Shown: piece after piece, positions 1-12,128 of the stretch
How positions within the stretch are numbered: the stretch's first letter is position 1
How the letters are laid out: every line of letters begins with the position of its first letter
Position numbers and translations under genes: made by a program
DNA from: Branchipolynoe longqiensis
Taxonomy: Eukaryota > Annelida > Polychaeta > Phyllodocida > Polynoidae
Assembly: GCA_030323885.1 (NCBI GenBank)
Contig: CM059186.1
Span: 154,413,064-154,477,063, forward strand
Reading direction: 5' to 3'
DNA length: 64,000 nucleotides
The notes under the pieces: generated by a model
What the model saw: only the letters and a program-made list of their open reading frames with translations
What the model was told of the DNA's origin: nothing
Databases searched by the model: none

Positions 1-560
1 CATAGTACAGATATTTTTATTATTTAAAAGGGGGAAATGGACGGTTATGAAAATAACCTGTAGACTATACAAAAAAATACACATTCATAGTTAAAATAAA
101 TAAACACAGTGTTGGAACCTGTTAAACTATACTATAGGCACAAACAAATCACTTACATACTTTAATATATTTTCACAAGACTTTAGCTGTGGGGGCAAAA
201 CCCGATGGGAGATGGACGGTTATGGTGAATTTCATTTCTAGTAATATAGAGTATATTACTTAGCACAAAACTAAGTAGTTTAAATTTGCTGTAGCCATAT
301 GTTTCACAGTATTCACACAATCCCAAGTTAAATTTTAACATGTACTGTGGTCCTAGTGCTGATCTTTCTATTTTTTTAAAATGGGAGATGTACAGTTATG
401 CAAAAACATGTACACAATGCTTAAACCACAAATTCATACTCAAAATGAAGAAGGCAAGTGTTTGAAACTGGTAAACTAGCCTATAGGCACAAACAAATCC
501 CTTTACTTTAATTAATTGTCTCAATACTCTAGCTAAGTTGAGAACTGATGGGAGATGGAT
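1..560. repeat. Degenerate ~175-bp tandem repeat
   Basis: The motif GGGAGATGGACGGTTATG recurs near 31, 207, 381 and 548 with surrounding similarity (TAAACTA, GGCACAAACAAATC). No gene recognised. Confidence 0.6.
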
Positions 561-684
561 GGTATGGGGAATTACAGCTTAGATTACAGCTTTGATCTTC
601 AACTGTGCCATAAGGGTTTCCTCCACCGGAATGTCCCGAAGATTGCCAATGGGTGAAGGATTTGACCTTGATGACACAGTGACA

Positions 685-890
685 GAAGTTGCATGATATG
701 GCCTCCTTCCTGGCTCAGTCTGGTACCCACACCCACTGGTACCCACACTCACATCCATATCCCTACCCGCCCACACCCACACCCACACCCACACCCACCC
801 CACCCCACCCCACCCCACATTATGGCGACGGACGGTCACGTGACGTAGTCTCCTTCCTGGCTCGGTCTGGTACCCACACACATCTCTTTC
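685..890. repeat. CCCACA-rich microsatellite flanked by duplicated segments
   Basis: (CCCACA)n and CCCCA runs at about 768-818. The flanks TCCTTCCTGGCTC(A/G)GTCTGG at about 704 and 851 are a short direct duplication. Confidence 0.7.
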
Positions 891-1007
891 TTCATAACAG
901 AGCTAAATGCAGCGGTGTAATGCGTAGCTTCAACAGAAGATATGATGGGGAAGTCTATTTGGGGGTCAGAATTCACTTGTAGAAAGTCAGACAATTTATT
1001 TGGAATA

Positions 1008-1412
1008 TTTTTTAGAGTTATTTCTATTTGTTTCCCCAGCATATACTGTACATTGTAATGTAATTGTATCTTCTTAATCTAAGAACAATGAAATGAAATA
1101 TAGTTAAAATAGCCATTCTGTGACCAACATTCATTTATTTATTTCTATGTGTCACTGAGAATCACTGTGTCAATACGTGGTTTCATACACAATTGACCCG
1201 TGCGATTGATTTAGCATATTTTTTAGAGTAATTTCTATTTATTTTTCCAGCTTATACTCTACATTGTAGTGTACTTGTATCTTCTTAGTTTAAGAACAAT
1301 GAAATGAAATGTAGTTAAATTGCCATAGTGTGACCAACATTCGTTTATTTGTTTCTATGCGCTACTGAGAATCAATATGTCAATACGTGGTTTCATGCGT
1401 ATTTGACCTGTG
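1008..1412. repeat. ~207-bp tandem duplication
   Basis: 1008-1204 and 1217-1412 align along their whole length (AGAACAATGAAATGAAAT, GTCAATACGTGGTTTCAT) with moderate divergence. Two copies, no coding potential seen. Confidence 0.75.
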
Positions 1413-1727
1413 CTCCAGAGCCCTGGTTTAGTTTAGTTGTCTGGCAGCTGTTTACTGCTGAAGTCTGTCCTTGTCAACATGCGATTTCAACTAATCCAAA
1501 ATTAAAATCTGTCTGTTTAAAAAGCCAGCGCATGACAGCAGACGACGGGCCGATTTCAGTACTGAGACTATTGTGTGTGTGAGTTAATGCTACTGATGGG
1601 CCACCCTCCTGATGATTCCTGGAACTGTTTCCGCTCTGCTTCCCTCGGGTTGGCTTCCATAAGTAGCATGCTGAGTTGCATCTGTGTGGAGAAAGTTAGT
1701 CATACTGAGGCTAGAAGGATCAATATC

Positions 1728-2091
1728 ACTGCAGTGGCCGAATCGGTAGAGCGGAGGCTTCCCTTGCAGAAGGTTTGAGAGTTTGAATCCCAGTTGAGTC
1801 GAACCAATGACTTATAACATTGATATGTGGCGCTTCCTAGCCTGGCACTCACCATTAATAGGGTAGGGAAAGGACTGGTTAGCTTAGTATCAGGATATTG
1901 TGACCGAGTGAGATATCTGGTCATGGGCCGGTGGCCTGGTCTGCCCCACTGGGCAGACCAGGCCACCGGCCCATTATTTAGTCAACCAACTAAATAATGT
2001 CGCCATGAGTGTGCAGTCACAAGTCGGTACCTGTCCTGATATGACCATAGATGTTGCCAGGATGTAAAACTCCAACAAACAAATAAATAGA
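1728..2091 (+). mobile_element. tRNA-derived SINE (family A), with internal hairpin insertion
   Basis: The head is a tRNA-like sequence (TGGCCGAATCGGTAGAGCG, A box; GAGTTTGAATCCC, B box), followed by the family body and a tail ending TGTAAAACTCCAACAAACAAA. The body carries a perfect palindrome (1923-1946 with 1951-1974) and a second 10-bp hairpin (1973-1982 with 1989-1998) that other copies lack. Confidence 0.85.
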
Positions 2092-2094
2092 TAT

Positions 2095-2530
2095 CATTGG
2101 TGCATTGCTTTGTACATATATGGCAATTGCCCATTTAGGCCAAACTAAATAGCCAATTGTTGCAAGGCAACTTTCAATGTCGCAATTCATAACTTGTCCT
2201 ATTTAAACCGTAGCCATTTAATTAGCTAATTATTACAAGTTGAATTTTGAATGTCGCTCCCATAGCTTGCTCATTTAAACTTAGGCCAATTAAGTAACTA
2301 TTGAAAGTCAAATTGTTAAATGTCACTTGTGTAGATTGTGGCTCTCATAATGACCGTTGGGTCCGTGGCTTCAGCAGAATAGTAAGTCTCCGAAGATCAC
2401 ACTTAGATTTAGGCCAATTAAGTAACTAAGTGTTGCAAATTGAATTACAATCTTGCTTCCATAGATCGCCCACTTAGACGAAGCCCAATTAAATTCTTAA
2501 TTAATAGAAGCCAAATTATAATGTTGCTTG
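2095..2530. repeat. Degenerate short tandem repeat (~65 bp)
   Basis: Recurring AATTAAGTAACTA, TTGCAA(A/G)TTGAATT and CATAGATCGCCCACTTAG-like segments. Old and eroded. Confidence 0.5.
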
Positions 2531-2554
2531 CCTAGATCGTGGCTGTCGAGAGGC

Positions 2555-2760
2555 CTGTTTGGGTGCCTGGTTCGGACGGCACACCCGCGCAGTGTTCGCT
2601 GGGAAGTGCCAGCGGGGTGTTTGGAACTGTTGGACTGCGCATGCGCGTGAATGTTAGCGGCGCGGCGCGTTCATTGGCCCCCCTGGGAGCTTGGCTGTGG
2701 TGAGAATGATAAACTGGACGCCGCCTCCTAAGTGGCGGCGCATGCGTCGGGCGGAATACG
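2555..2760. promoter_or_regulatory. CpG-rich block with NRF1-like palindromes (candidate promoter)
   Basis: A GC- and CpG-dense island in AT-rich surroundings, with TGCGCATGCGC at 2636-2646 and GGCGCATGCGTC near 2738. These match the NRF1 consensus. No exon recognised beside it, so it may equally be part of a repeat; the same motif occurs inside the MITE at 35430 and 41875. Confidence 0.25.
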
Positions 2761-2799
2761 CACGGTCCTTACCCGCTCTGGTATTATGCAGCAGCACGC

Positions 2800-4425
2800 T
2801 ATGACGTCCTATCAGACTACCCTCTTACCCCCTTCTACGCCTCCAACTCCCCCACCCTTATCCATTACTAGTTTCTCACTCTCACTAATACGCTCTAACC
2901 CCTTCTATGCCTCTCACTCCCCCTACCCTTATCCATTACTAGTTTCTCACTCTCACTAATACGCTCTTACCCCTTCTACGCGTCCCACTCCCCCTATCCT
3001 TATCCATTACGAGTTTCTCACTCTCACTAATATGCTCTTACCCCTTCTACGCCTCTCACTCCCCTACCCTTATCCCTTACGTGTTACTCACTCTCACTAA
3101 TACTCTCTTATCCCTTCTATGCATCCCACTCCCCCTACCCTTATCCATTACTAGTTTCTCACTCTCACTAATATGCTCTTACCCCTTCTATGTGTCCCAC
3201 TCCCCCTATCCTTATCCATTACTAGTTTCTCACTCTCACTAATACACTCTTAGTCTTACCCCTGCTACACCTCTCGCTTCCCCTACCCTTATTCATTACT
3301 AGTTTCTCACTCTCGCTAATACGTTCTTACCCCTTCTATGCCTCCCACTCCCCATGCTCTTATCCCTTACTTGTTACTCACTCTCACTAATACGCTCTTA
3401 CCCCTTCTACGCGTCCCACTCCCCCTACCCTTATCCATTACTAGTTTCTCACTCTCACTAATAGGCTCTTATCCCTTCTATGCCTCTCACTCCCCCTACC
3501 CTTATCCATTACTAGTTTCTCACTCTCACTAATACGCTCTTATCCCTTCTACGCGTCCCACTCCCCCTATCCTTATCCATTCCGAGTTTCTCATTCTCAC
3601 TAATATGCTCTTACCCCTTCTACGCCTCTCACTTCCCCTACCCTTATTCATTACTAGTTTCTCACTCTCGCTAATACGTTCTTACCCCTTCTACGCCTCC
3701 CACTCCCCCTGCTCTTATCCATTACGAGTTTCTCACTCCCACTAATATGCTCTTACCCCTTCTATGCCTCTCACTCCCCTACCCTTATCCCTTATGTGTT
3801 ACTCACTCTCACTAATACGCTCTTATCCCTTATATGTGTCCCACTACCCCTACCCTTATCCATTACTAGTTTCTCACTCTCACTAATACGCTCTTACCCC
3901 TTCTATGCGTCCCACTCCCCCTATCCTTATCCATTACTAGTTTCTCACTCCCACTAATATGCTCTTACCCCTTCTATGCCTCTCACTCCCCAACCCTTAT
4001 CCCTTACGTGTTACTCACTCTCACTAATACGCTCTTACGCCTCCCACTCCCCCTGCTCTTATCCCTTACTTGTTACTCACTCTCACGAATAAGCTCTTAC
4101 CCCTTCTATGCCTCCCATACCCTTATCCAGTTGCTCACACTCATAAATATGCTCTTGCCCCTTCTATGCCTCCCACTCCCCCTACCCTTATCCCTTATCC
4201 CTTACTTGTTACTCACTCTCATTAATACGCTCTTACCCTCTTCTACGCCTCCCACCCCCGACCTTAACCCTTACTGTCCCTCACTCACACTTTCACTCAC
4301 ACTCTCACTAATACTCTCTTACCTCCTACGCCTCGCACCCCCTACCTTATCCCCTACTATCCCTCACTCTCACGCTCATTCTGGCTACATCTCACCCCAT
4401 ACCCCTACCCCATACCCCGCCGCTG
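2800..4425. repeat. 71-bp minisatellite, about 22 units
   Basis: The unit CGCTCTTACCCCTTCTACGC...CACTCTCACTAATA repeats every ~71 bp (2891, 2962 and onward), almost purely pyrimidine-rich on this strand. Long open frames across it are artefacts of the repeat. It degenerates after ~4100. Confidence 0.9.
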
Positions 4426-5535
4426 CTTCTCACCAGGCATTTACAACCTTGAGTGAAGTAGTTGTGCAGCGCCCATACCATGTGATACACACCGGTGAAA
4501 GGCCTACTGTACCACTGCCCAAATCCTCCACTCCTGTGTGTTTAACAGCATAGTGTGGTCCTGAAACCCGAATCTCTTTCTCACGGTTTCCTACTGCAGA
4601 CAACAAATGGGCGCCTAGGGCGCCTATATTGCATTGGGCAAATTAATGGTATTATTACTTTTAACAAATACCCAGCCTGAGTGGAATGCCCCCTTAGCTA
4701 CTTTTTTTTTTCGACTGGCTAGTCTAATAACAGATTTTCCCGAATGAGTTGTATATATCACTATGGAAATTGTGTTATCAATGCTATTTAGCCATTTGAT
4801 AGAATGTTATATTGATAGTAAAAAGAGAATGGCTGGTGTTTGGTTGCTTAATCAAGCAAATGGTCAAATACAGTCTTTCTACATGGTACTTCAGTATGGG
4901 ACTATTTACTTTGAAGACCGACATACTTGTGCTGCATTGTCAGTTGTGGAAAAATATATTTGAGTTAATGTCCCCCGCAACACACACATACACCCACACA
5001 GGCACACAGGCACACAGAAGCAAATCACCTAGATATTAAGTATGCACTTTTGGTTTCCTAAGCTCAATATAGATGCCATGAATCATTCATTGAGCATGCG
5101 CTTGTTTGTTTCACACGGCGTGACATAGCCGCAGGCGTTTACATGTATAATGGCTGGCTGTTTTAGTAGTCGATACTAGCGGTACAATGTTGCTGCTGTC
5201 GGGGTGGGGTGTTGGCGGTGGGGGGGGGGGGGGGGGGGCTTGGCACCCAGTATTCCTAGCATTAGCGGGATGTGGTATGGGGAGGTTGGATGTGGGGTGG
5301 GGGGTATTATCCTCATTGCGGTTCACAGTGGGAGTTTGTTGAGCCAAATTGTACACCACCTCACTCACCTCTCCCACGGTATGGTGGTCTCATCATCCCC
5401 ATCCCCACACCCACACATACACATACACCCACACATACACATACACATAGCAGCCGCCGAGATCCGCGCATATCGTGGCTTTTAATTGCACAGGGAGAGT
5501 TGCATTTGCTTGAGCACATTCTCCACCCAAGAGCA
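4426..5535. other. No gene recognised
   Basis: AT-rich unique-looking sequence, with CA-rich runs at 4980-5020 and 5400-5450 and a 20+ base G run at 5220-5239. No splice-bounded coding segment recognised. Confidence 0.5.
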
Positions 5536-5868
5536 GACGGGATGGCCGAATAAGTTGAGCGCCCGTCTCCTGCTTTGGCACATCGTCGGATTTCAACCCA
5601 CGGGTTCGAACCCTGGTCGAGTCAAACCAATGAGATACAAATGTATACCTGTCGCTTCCTGCTACCTAGGCATGTGCTCGGCATTATTAGGATATGGCAA
5701 GGACTGGTTGGCTCACAAGGTGACTGAGTAGGATATCAGGTCATGGTGCTGCTGGCCTGGTCTCCCAGTAGAGCAGCACTATAAAGTTGCCATGAGTGTG
5801 CTCTGTCACAAGGCGGTACCTGTCCTGATATGGCCCTAGATGTTGCCAGGACGTAAATCGCCAACAGG
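5536..5868 (+). mobile_element. tRNA-derived SINE, family A
   Basis: GATGGCCGAATAAGTTGAGCG head, GGTTCGAACCC B box, body CAAGGACTGGTTGGCTCA, tail near TGTTGCCAGGACGTAAA. Confidence 0.88.
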
Positions 5869-6578
5869 CAACATTCTCCATCCTGTCTGCGCTGTGTAAT
5901 ATGTGTGAGAGGCATTATAAACATACAGATATATGTATATCATCGAGGTGCCCTTATCGTTAAAAACACCACACGCACACACAGACAGACAGACAGACAA
6001 ACAAACAAACAAAAAAGCGCGTGGTCTGCACCATGTTGTGCATTGCTAGCTTGGCTGCTTGGAAGTCTCGATAGTTGCGTGTCTTTGCGGACTGAGTCAC
6101 CAGTGGCTGCTTTATTTGTTACTACTGTTGTTTGTGCGCTCCCTTCCCACCATTACCACAAGCAGTAAGAAGTGTTTAATGCCAGGCTTTGACTGTCGAC
6201 TTGGCCTCATTTAGTTTGGCATATATTCTCCCCCCCACCCCCCCCGATATTTCATCCTGATATAACTATAAGTAGGGTGCTGCTGCGAAATAAAACACAA
6301 ACAAACAGCTATAGCCTGAGTAACCCTTTTGTTTGCAACATCCCAGTGTCTCTGTTAGAATTATGTATAAATTACCATGTAGGCGTGACGTCAGCACTAA
6401 CAGACTACATGCAGGTTACTGGACCTGAGCTGCTCATGGGACGATGCCGGCTGACTTTGACTTTTGAGTGGCGCTTGGGCCACAATTCTTTCACCTACAT
6501 TTCCTATTCTCTTTAATACCTGTTGCGCATCACTGGCTACAAGTTTACTTTAACGACATTTTAAACATTTAAAAAGGA

Positions 6579-7272
6579 TCGGATGCTGTGGACGAATTGG
6601 TAGAGGCCAGTCTTCCCATTCGGAATCTCGGGAGTTTGATTCTTGGTCGAGTCAAACCGATGACTTATGAAATTGATACTTGTCGCTACCTAGATAAAGG
6701 ATTCACCTTGTACTCGCAGTACACGGGTGAATACCAGCCCTATATAAAAACGGTCGAAAAAGCAGGTTAATGAAATGAGAGCCTAATTTCACAATCTAAG
6801 AAGCAACATTTATTCTTTGTAGATGTCTTCATATTTACCCGCTACCTCTGAGTTGGAAAATATAATAAGATATCTAGTTTAATAAGATTTAAAAGTGAAA
6901 TTGACGGCGTTCTAGCACCGCCATCTTGTCATTTTGAATTCTCGCCCATTTCACCAACTCTGTGCCTATATGGGTAGCCATTTGATACTGGAGCCACAGT
7001 TTCTAGTTACTGTTCCATACTAAAGCTATTTTCGCTCGTCTTTACACTACGTTGTCCTTCACCCGTGTACTACAAGGGTGAATCTTTTATCTAGTCGCTA
7101 CCTAACCTGGCGCTTGGAATTACTAGGATAAGGCAAGGACTGGTTAGCTCAGTATCAGGATAATGTAACTGAGTGGGAAATCAGGTCATGGTGCCAGCAG
7201 CCTGGTCTCCTAGTGGGGCAGCACTATTGAGTTGACATGACTTCAGATGTTGCCAGGACGTAAAACCCAATA
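6579..7272 (+). mobile_element. SINE family A interrupted by a 403-bp MITE
   Basis: The SINE head (6579-6690) and body/tail (7094-7272) are separated by an inserted element. Joining the two parts gives a normal SINE. The 9-bp target duplication GTCGCTACC is present at 6682-6690 and 7094-7102. Confidence 0.88.
6691..7093. mobile_element. Nonautonomous DNA transposon (MITE), 9-bp target duplication
   Basis: The termini TAGATAAA...TTTATCTA belong to a longer imperfect terminal inverted repeat (~40 bp, including GTACACGGGTGA). Flanked by GTCGCTACC on both sides. The 9-bp duplication fits Mutator-like elements. No coding sequence. Confidence 0.82.
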
Positions 7273-7735
7273 ATATTATTAAAAGGGGGCATGACGCTGG
7301 TGTGATATAGCGGGTGGGGGGGGGGGGGGTGAACAAAGCATGCTTACTTTCTCCTAATGCTCACAGTATTACAAACTAGCTCATTGATTTTTGGGCAACG
7401 GGCCGAGGATAAATCATATAAGTAATTCATCACTTATTCTGAATCACTCAGTGCACGTTGACAGGCATACGGCCGGAAGGTCCGTGCGTAATGGGAGGAG
7501 AATTTATAGGTAGTCTGTATTGACAACCATTCGTGGAGAGAGCCCGCTGCATAAGAACCGTGCAAACATTAATCATTTCGTGCACTTTACTACTTGTATC
7601 GACTCATGTACTTCAATAACACCTCCTGTCGAATCTGTCAGGTCCAGCATAAACCTGCATTGAGAGCTTTAAATTGTGAAATGCTGTTAACCTTGCTCCT
7701 GATGGTTCAAGAATATGGTGTTGTTATACAATTTG
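7273..7735. other. No gene recognised
   Basis: A G run at 7314-7330, then unique-looking sequence without repeats or coding signal that I can support. Confidence 0.5.
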
Positions 7736-7739
7736 AGCA

Positions 7740-8073
7740 AACACCAAGCGTCAAATTGTTAAAACCAACAAACTGACCTATATTTGATCCTACATAACTA
7801 AGTTAGATACTGGTGCACTTATTAAACATGTGTTGCTGCATCGAAGGAACTACCAAGACAATTTAATATAACCTGTTAATACTGAAGCCTATGGTGCTTT
7901 TGATATGCTTGCCAAAATAAATTGTCATATTTGCCCTTGAAATACATCCAAAGGCATTTAAAATAAGAGTCACTCCAAACTTAAGTATAATAGAGTGTAG
8001 CGATCAATATAATCTCTTTATCTCAGAAAATAGCTAAAATTCAAAGCCATCAGACTGTGCAACTTACAATTTA
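7740..8073. mobile_element. TTAA-type MITE copy (diverged)
   Basis: Ends CCATCAGACTGTGCAACTT, the diverged right terminus of the family TTAAAGTTGCATAGTCCGATG. The interior shares TTGATCCTACATA and TTTATCTCAGAAAATAG with other copies. Confidence 0.6.
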
Positions 8074-8309
8074 TAACAGCTCTTCTCGAATCTGCCATAT
8101 CAAGCAGAACCTGCATTTGGAGTTGTGACATGGTGTTAACTTTGCTCTTGCTGGTTCAAGAACATGGTCTTTCTTCACAATTTGAGAAAACTCTTCGACT
8201 TGATTGCTGAGCATTGACAGAAGGCTGGTGTGTGTAAAGGTGGTGTAGTAGTCCGCACTCACATCACAGGCAATGTGACGCATGCACAAATAGACGTGGG
8301 TATGTTGAT

Positions 8310-8480
8310 TGCATCCTAGTCTGATAAATAGTTAGGACGCTCGCCTCGGAGTGAAAGAAATGTGGGTTCAAGTCCAGCTCTGGGCATGATATTCCCATTT
8401 GGATGTAACCTATCCACGATACTACCCTGCACATTTGGAGTATGTCTTTTTTCCCCTGAAAAAAAATAAATTGGAAAGGC
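8310..8480 (+). mobile_element. tRNA-like SINE, family B fragment
   Basis: GGACGCTCGCCTCGGAGTG with B box GGGTTCAAGTCC and ATATTCCCATTTGG downstream. Differs from family A. An (ATGCC)n microsatellite follows at 8518-8552. Confidence 0.6.
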
Positions 8481-8917
8481 TTCAGTTACCTTCCAGTCTG
8501 TGCATTTGTAAATCTGTGCCATGCCATGCCATGCCATGCCATGCCATGCCATGCTGATGAAGCTATATGCAAGCCACCTGTACTATGCACGTGTATATAT
8601 ATAATACGCATTTAGCTCGTGCGAATAGACCTACAAGAATAATAACCCTGACGTCTCCGCGTGCATATATCCGGCTCAATGTCAACTTAACACGTGACAT
8701 CTTTGTCACATGGGCATGAGATCATGAGGTTCATGTACACAGTGCAGTTTGTTGATCCCGATTCCAAGGGCTCAAGTGACTTTAATGAGTTTGTTTAGGC
8801 AATTCTCTGCACTGAACGGCACACTCGACATAATGCATCAATGATGATGTGTTTGTAATTCATTAAGTTGAAATGGCCCGGCCGAAATGAATTAGCAGCT
8901 TTTGGATTGGTTAGTTT

Positions 8918-9257
8918 GTTGTTGGAGTTTTATGTGCTGGCAACGTCTAAGGTCATATCAGGAAGGGTACCGACTTGTGACATGACAGTGCATACTCATG
9001 GCAACTTTATAGTGCTACCCCATTGGGAGACCAGGCCCCAGCACCATGACCTGATATCCCACTGTCATATTATCCTGACACTGAGCCAACCAGTCCTTGC
9101 CCTATCCTAATAATGCCGAGTGCCACGCTAGGAAGAGACAAGTATCAATTTTTAAATCATTGGTTTGACTCGATCAGGGTTCAAAGTCATTGGTTCGAAT
9201 CCCACGATCAACCAAAACGGGCGACGGACGCTCAACTCATTCGACCATCCCGTCTGG
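8918..9257 (-). mobile_element. tRNA-derived SINE, family A
   Basis: Antisense copy: tail complement TTTTATGTGCTGGCAACG at left, tRNA-like head complement near CATTCGACCATCCCGTC at right. Body well conserved; an extra B-box-like repeat near 9190. Confidence 0.88.
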
Positions 9258-9705
9258 TAGCTTCTCTAGGGAAGAGGATAACATGGTCGATGATCTCTCA
9301 TGAAAACACATTGTTGCTTGATGTCTGGGGTGTGTTTATTTGAGACTGATCTGAGTATTGCCTTAGGTGTGGCTGGCAGCCTGGCTGGTTTCAGTACTAG
9401 TACAACTTCCACACAAACATAAATAACTAATGAGCCCTCACATGTTATCAATTTTCTTTCTGCCATAGGACATGCTACTCCTTTCCTATCAAGCACCGTA
9501 TTGCGGTCACTGTTATCAAGAGATACTCTGACCTGGAAATACTAGATATGGTTCAGAACCATTCAGGTGGTGCTGTTATAATGTGGGCTGGCTCACTGAA
9601 GCCATTAATGGGAGATGTGCGTGCGTATGAGGGTGTGTGTGGTGGTTGGGGGTGTGTGTACATGAGAGGCTTGGTTAGAAGTGAGACATTTCAACAGTTT
9701 GTGAT

Positions 9706-10059
9706 ATGGGATGAAAGATCTATGCAATTTCGGGGATTTTTGCAACTTTTTATATTCATTCACAAAATGCCAATATATATGACAACATTTGGTTAGGCTG
9801 AATCCCGTTCTCATATGAACATAGATGTTGCTAGAACATAAAACCCTAACAAGAATAAGTTTGGCATGGGTGATAATAGTCACAATAAGGACAGCTGAAA
9901 CCTGACTTCATTTTGCCCCCGCGATTCCCTAACAGTGCTAATCCTGTGGTGGAATATCCAAGTTTTTGTGTGAAATTTATTGTTGGTTCTGCCAGAACCC
10001 ACTAGGTGGTGCAAGGTAAATTCCGCATTTTTTGCCGGACACCACTTTCATCGCTGTGC
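9706..10059. mobile_element. CAGGGATG-family MITE
   Basis: Left end GGGATGAAAGATC, right end CCACTTTCATCGCTG; shares CACAATAAGGACAGC and GCGATTCCCTAACAGTGC with the copies at 34697, 49067, 55129 and 60440. Confidence 0.72.
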
Positions 10060-10575
10060 GCTGGTCTCTCTCTGGTTAGATGGGTCCCATGTGTCACCGT
10101 GAGTAGAAAAGGGTTTATACTCATCGTGCTTTGAGGTGAGTTAGTGCAGGTGCTGTGCCGGGTTACAACCAACACAGCGCTGTTCTGAACCCTGGCGGGC
10201 AGACTCAGAAAACGTGGAGCAGGTGTTTTCTAGAAATACACGATGGACGCCTGTAAGCAGGATCTATTTATAATCAAATCGTCTTTTTTTCTCTTTCTTT
10301 TTTTAAGAATAATAAAATAGACAACTATAAATAGTTTTTATACTTTTAGCCATAACAACAAACAAAGCTAACAGGATTTGTTTTGCAGTTACATTTATAA
10401 TACATAGCTCATTTACGCTGATTGTTTTTAAAGCAATTTTATCTGGTGTTAGGTATATACTTGACACTTAGATTATAATACATAACTCTTCTACCGGGGT
10501 TTATTTTTTTAAACCAATTTTAATTGATGTAAGTCACATATGTGACGTTTATTCGGAATGCCTGGGCTATGAATC
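10060..10575. other. No gene recognised
   Basis: AT-rich sequence; two weakly similar segments (10395-10460, 10480-10530: ATAATACATA, TTTTAAA.CAATTTTA) suggest an old duplication. Confidence 0.45.
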
Positions 10576-11340
10576 ACAGAGGTGATTATTATTAACTGGG
10601 ATATGAAAATGGTAGTAGTTAGAAAAGGTAGAGCTCGGTGAACCAGCCACGTTATGAATAATTGAAGTGCTTATTATTAACTGGGATATGAGAATGGTAG
10701 TAGTTAGACAAAGTACAGTTTGGTGAACCAGCCACATTATGAATAATTGAAGTGCTTATTATTAACTGGGATATGAGAATAGTAGTAGTTAGACAAAGTA
10801 CAGCTCGCTGAACCAGCCACGTTATGAATAATTGAAGTGCTTATTATTAACTGGGATATGAGAATGGTAGTAGTTAGACAAGGTACAGCTCGCTGAACCA
10901 GCCATGTTATGAATAATTGAAGTGCTTATTATTTTCTGGGATATGAGAATGGTAGTAGTTAGACAAAGTACAGTTCGGTGAACCAGCCACGTTATGTATA
11001 ATTGAAGTGCTTATTATTATCTGGGATATGAGAATGGTACTGGTAGTAGTTAGACAAAGTACAGTTCGGAGAACCAGCCATGTTATCAATCACTGAGGTG
11101 ATTATTATTAACTAGTATATGAGAACGGTAGTAGTTAGACAAAATACAGTTTGGTGAACCAGCCATGTTATGAATAATTGAAGTGCTTATTATTATCTGG
11201 GATATGAGAATGGTAGTAGTTAGACAAAGTACAGTTCGGTGAACCAGCCATGTTATGAATCACTGAGGTGATTATTATTAACTAGTATATGAGAACGGTA
11301 GTAGTTAGACAAAATACAGTTCGATGAACCAGCCACGTTA
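10576..11340. repeat. 85-bp minisatellite, about 9 units
   Basis: The unit includes GGGATATGAGAATGGTAGTAG and GAACCAGCCACGTTATGAAT, spaced 85 bp apart (10671, 10756, 10841). Some units have ATCACTGAGGTGATT in place of ATAATTGAAGTGCTT. Confidence 0.9.
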
Positions 11341-11757
11341 TATTTAACACTAATGCTCATTCCTTCCGGCCTGGTAAGTAATAGCATTATCTTCTTCTGT
11401 AATAGCTCAAAGCCTGATGCAGTCGTGTAATATAAGCTGCTTAATAATAGCAAGGCTCTCGATGGGAGTAGTCTGAGAAGAGCTGGAATGTCTGTTAAGA
11501 GCCAACACTTAAGGGATATTTGTCTCGTGAATACAGACAAGAGTACTTCTAGATGTCCTATCCCCAGTCACCTCCATCGCAGAGGTTTCCATAGCAACCA
11601 AATCATATGTAGCACCGATTTGATGCAGCCTTGCTTGATCGACGAATCATTGGCAAAGAGTTGTCAGGGTCAGTCCTTTTCCCTGACTTCAGCATTGATT
11701 AGCCTAATGACTAGGGAACCAAATAACTAGTGACACTCAGTACTTAGTGACACATAG
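11341..11757. other. No gene recognised
   Basis: Unique-looking sequence after the minisatellite; short open frames only, none resembling a known protein. Confidence 0.45.
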
Positions 11758-11759
11758 TA

Positions 11760-11950
11760 CAGTAAAACCTCTCTAAGCGACCACCTCCACAGATTGACCA
11801 CTCCCCTATATCGATCGCTTTATTTGGGTCCCAAAGGATCGCCCATGCAATACCATTGTAATGGTATAAGAAACTTCCTAAGCCGACCACCTCCCTGAAT
11901 GGACCATTTAAAGTCGGTCCCATGGTCGTCTATTTAGAGAGGTTTTACTG
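11760..11950. mobile_element. Pogo/Tc1-like MITE with TA duplication
   Basis: Termini CAGTAAAACCTCTCTAAGCG and the inverse TAGAGAGGTTTTACTG, flanked by TA on each side. 191 bp, no ORF. CAGTAAAACC is typical of pogo/Tigger-type termini. Confidence 0.85.
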
Positions 11951-12128
11951 TAGTCGGTAGTGATACACGGTGTACAGGGGTTGTACTGTCACACCACTGC
12001 AATAGTAGATTATATCAATTGCATTTTAATTTTTATAGTATATTATATAGATGTTCAGTTTTTTGCATTGCATTATATACTGTTTATGTGATCTAGTATG
12101 GGCATTTAAAATCAGTGTATGAGTAAAG

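Noticed and set aside
768..818. Telomere-like CCCACA/CCCCAC run
   Set aside because: Animal telomeres are TTAGGG; this is a CA/C-rich microsatellite.
2732..4553. Long Pro/Leu/Ser-rich open frames
   Set aside because: They run through the 71-bp minisatellite; periodic composition keeps them open. No start context, domain or splice structure.
8324..8400. Possible true tRNA genes from A/B-box matches here and at ~25 other places
   Set aside because: Heads are followed by a shared SINE body and tail or lack a foldable acceptor stem; dispersed copies with duplications are SINEs.
10576..11340. CRISPR-like regular repeats (85 bp) and other minisatellites
   Set aside because: Whole units are repeated with no unique spacers, in a eukaryotic context; these are minisatellites.
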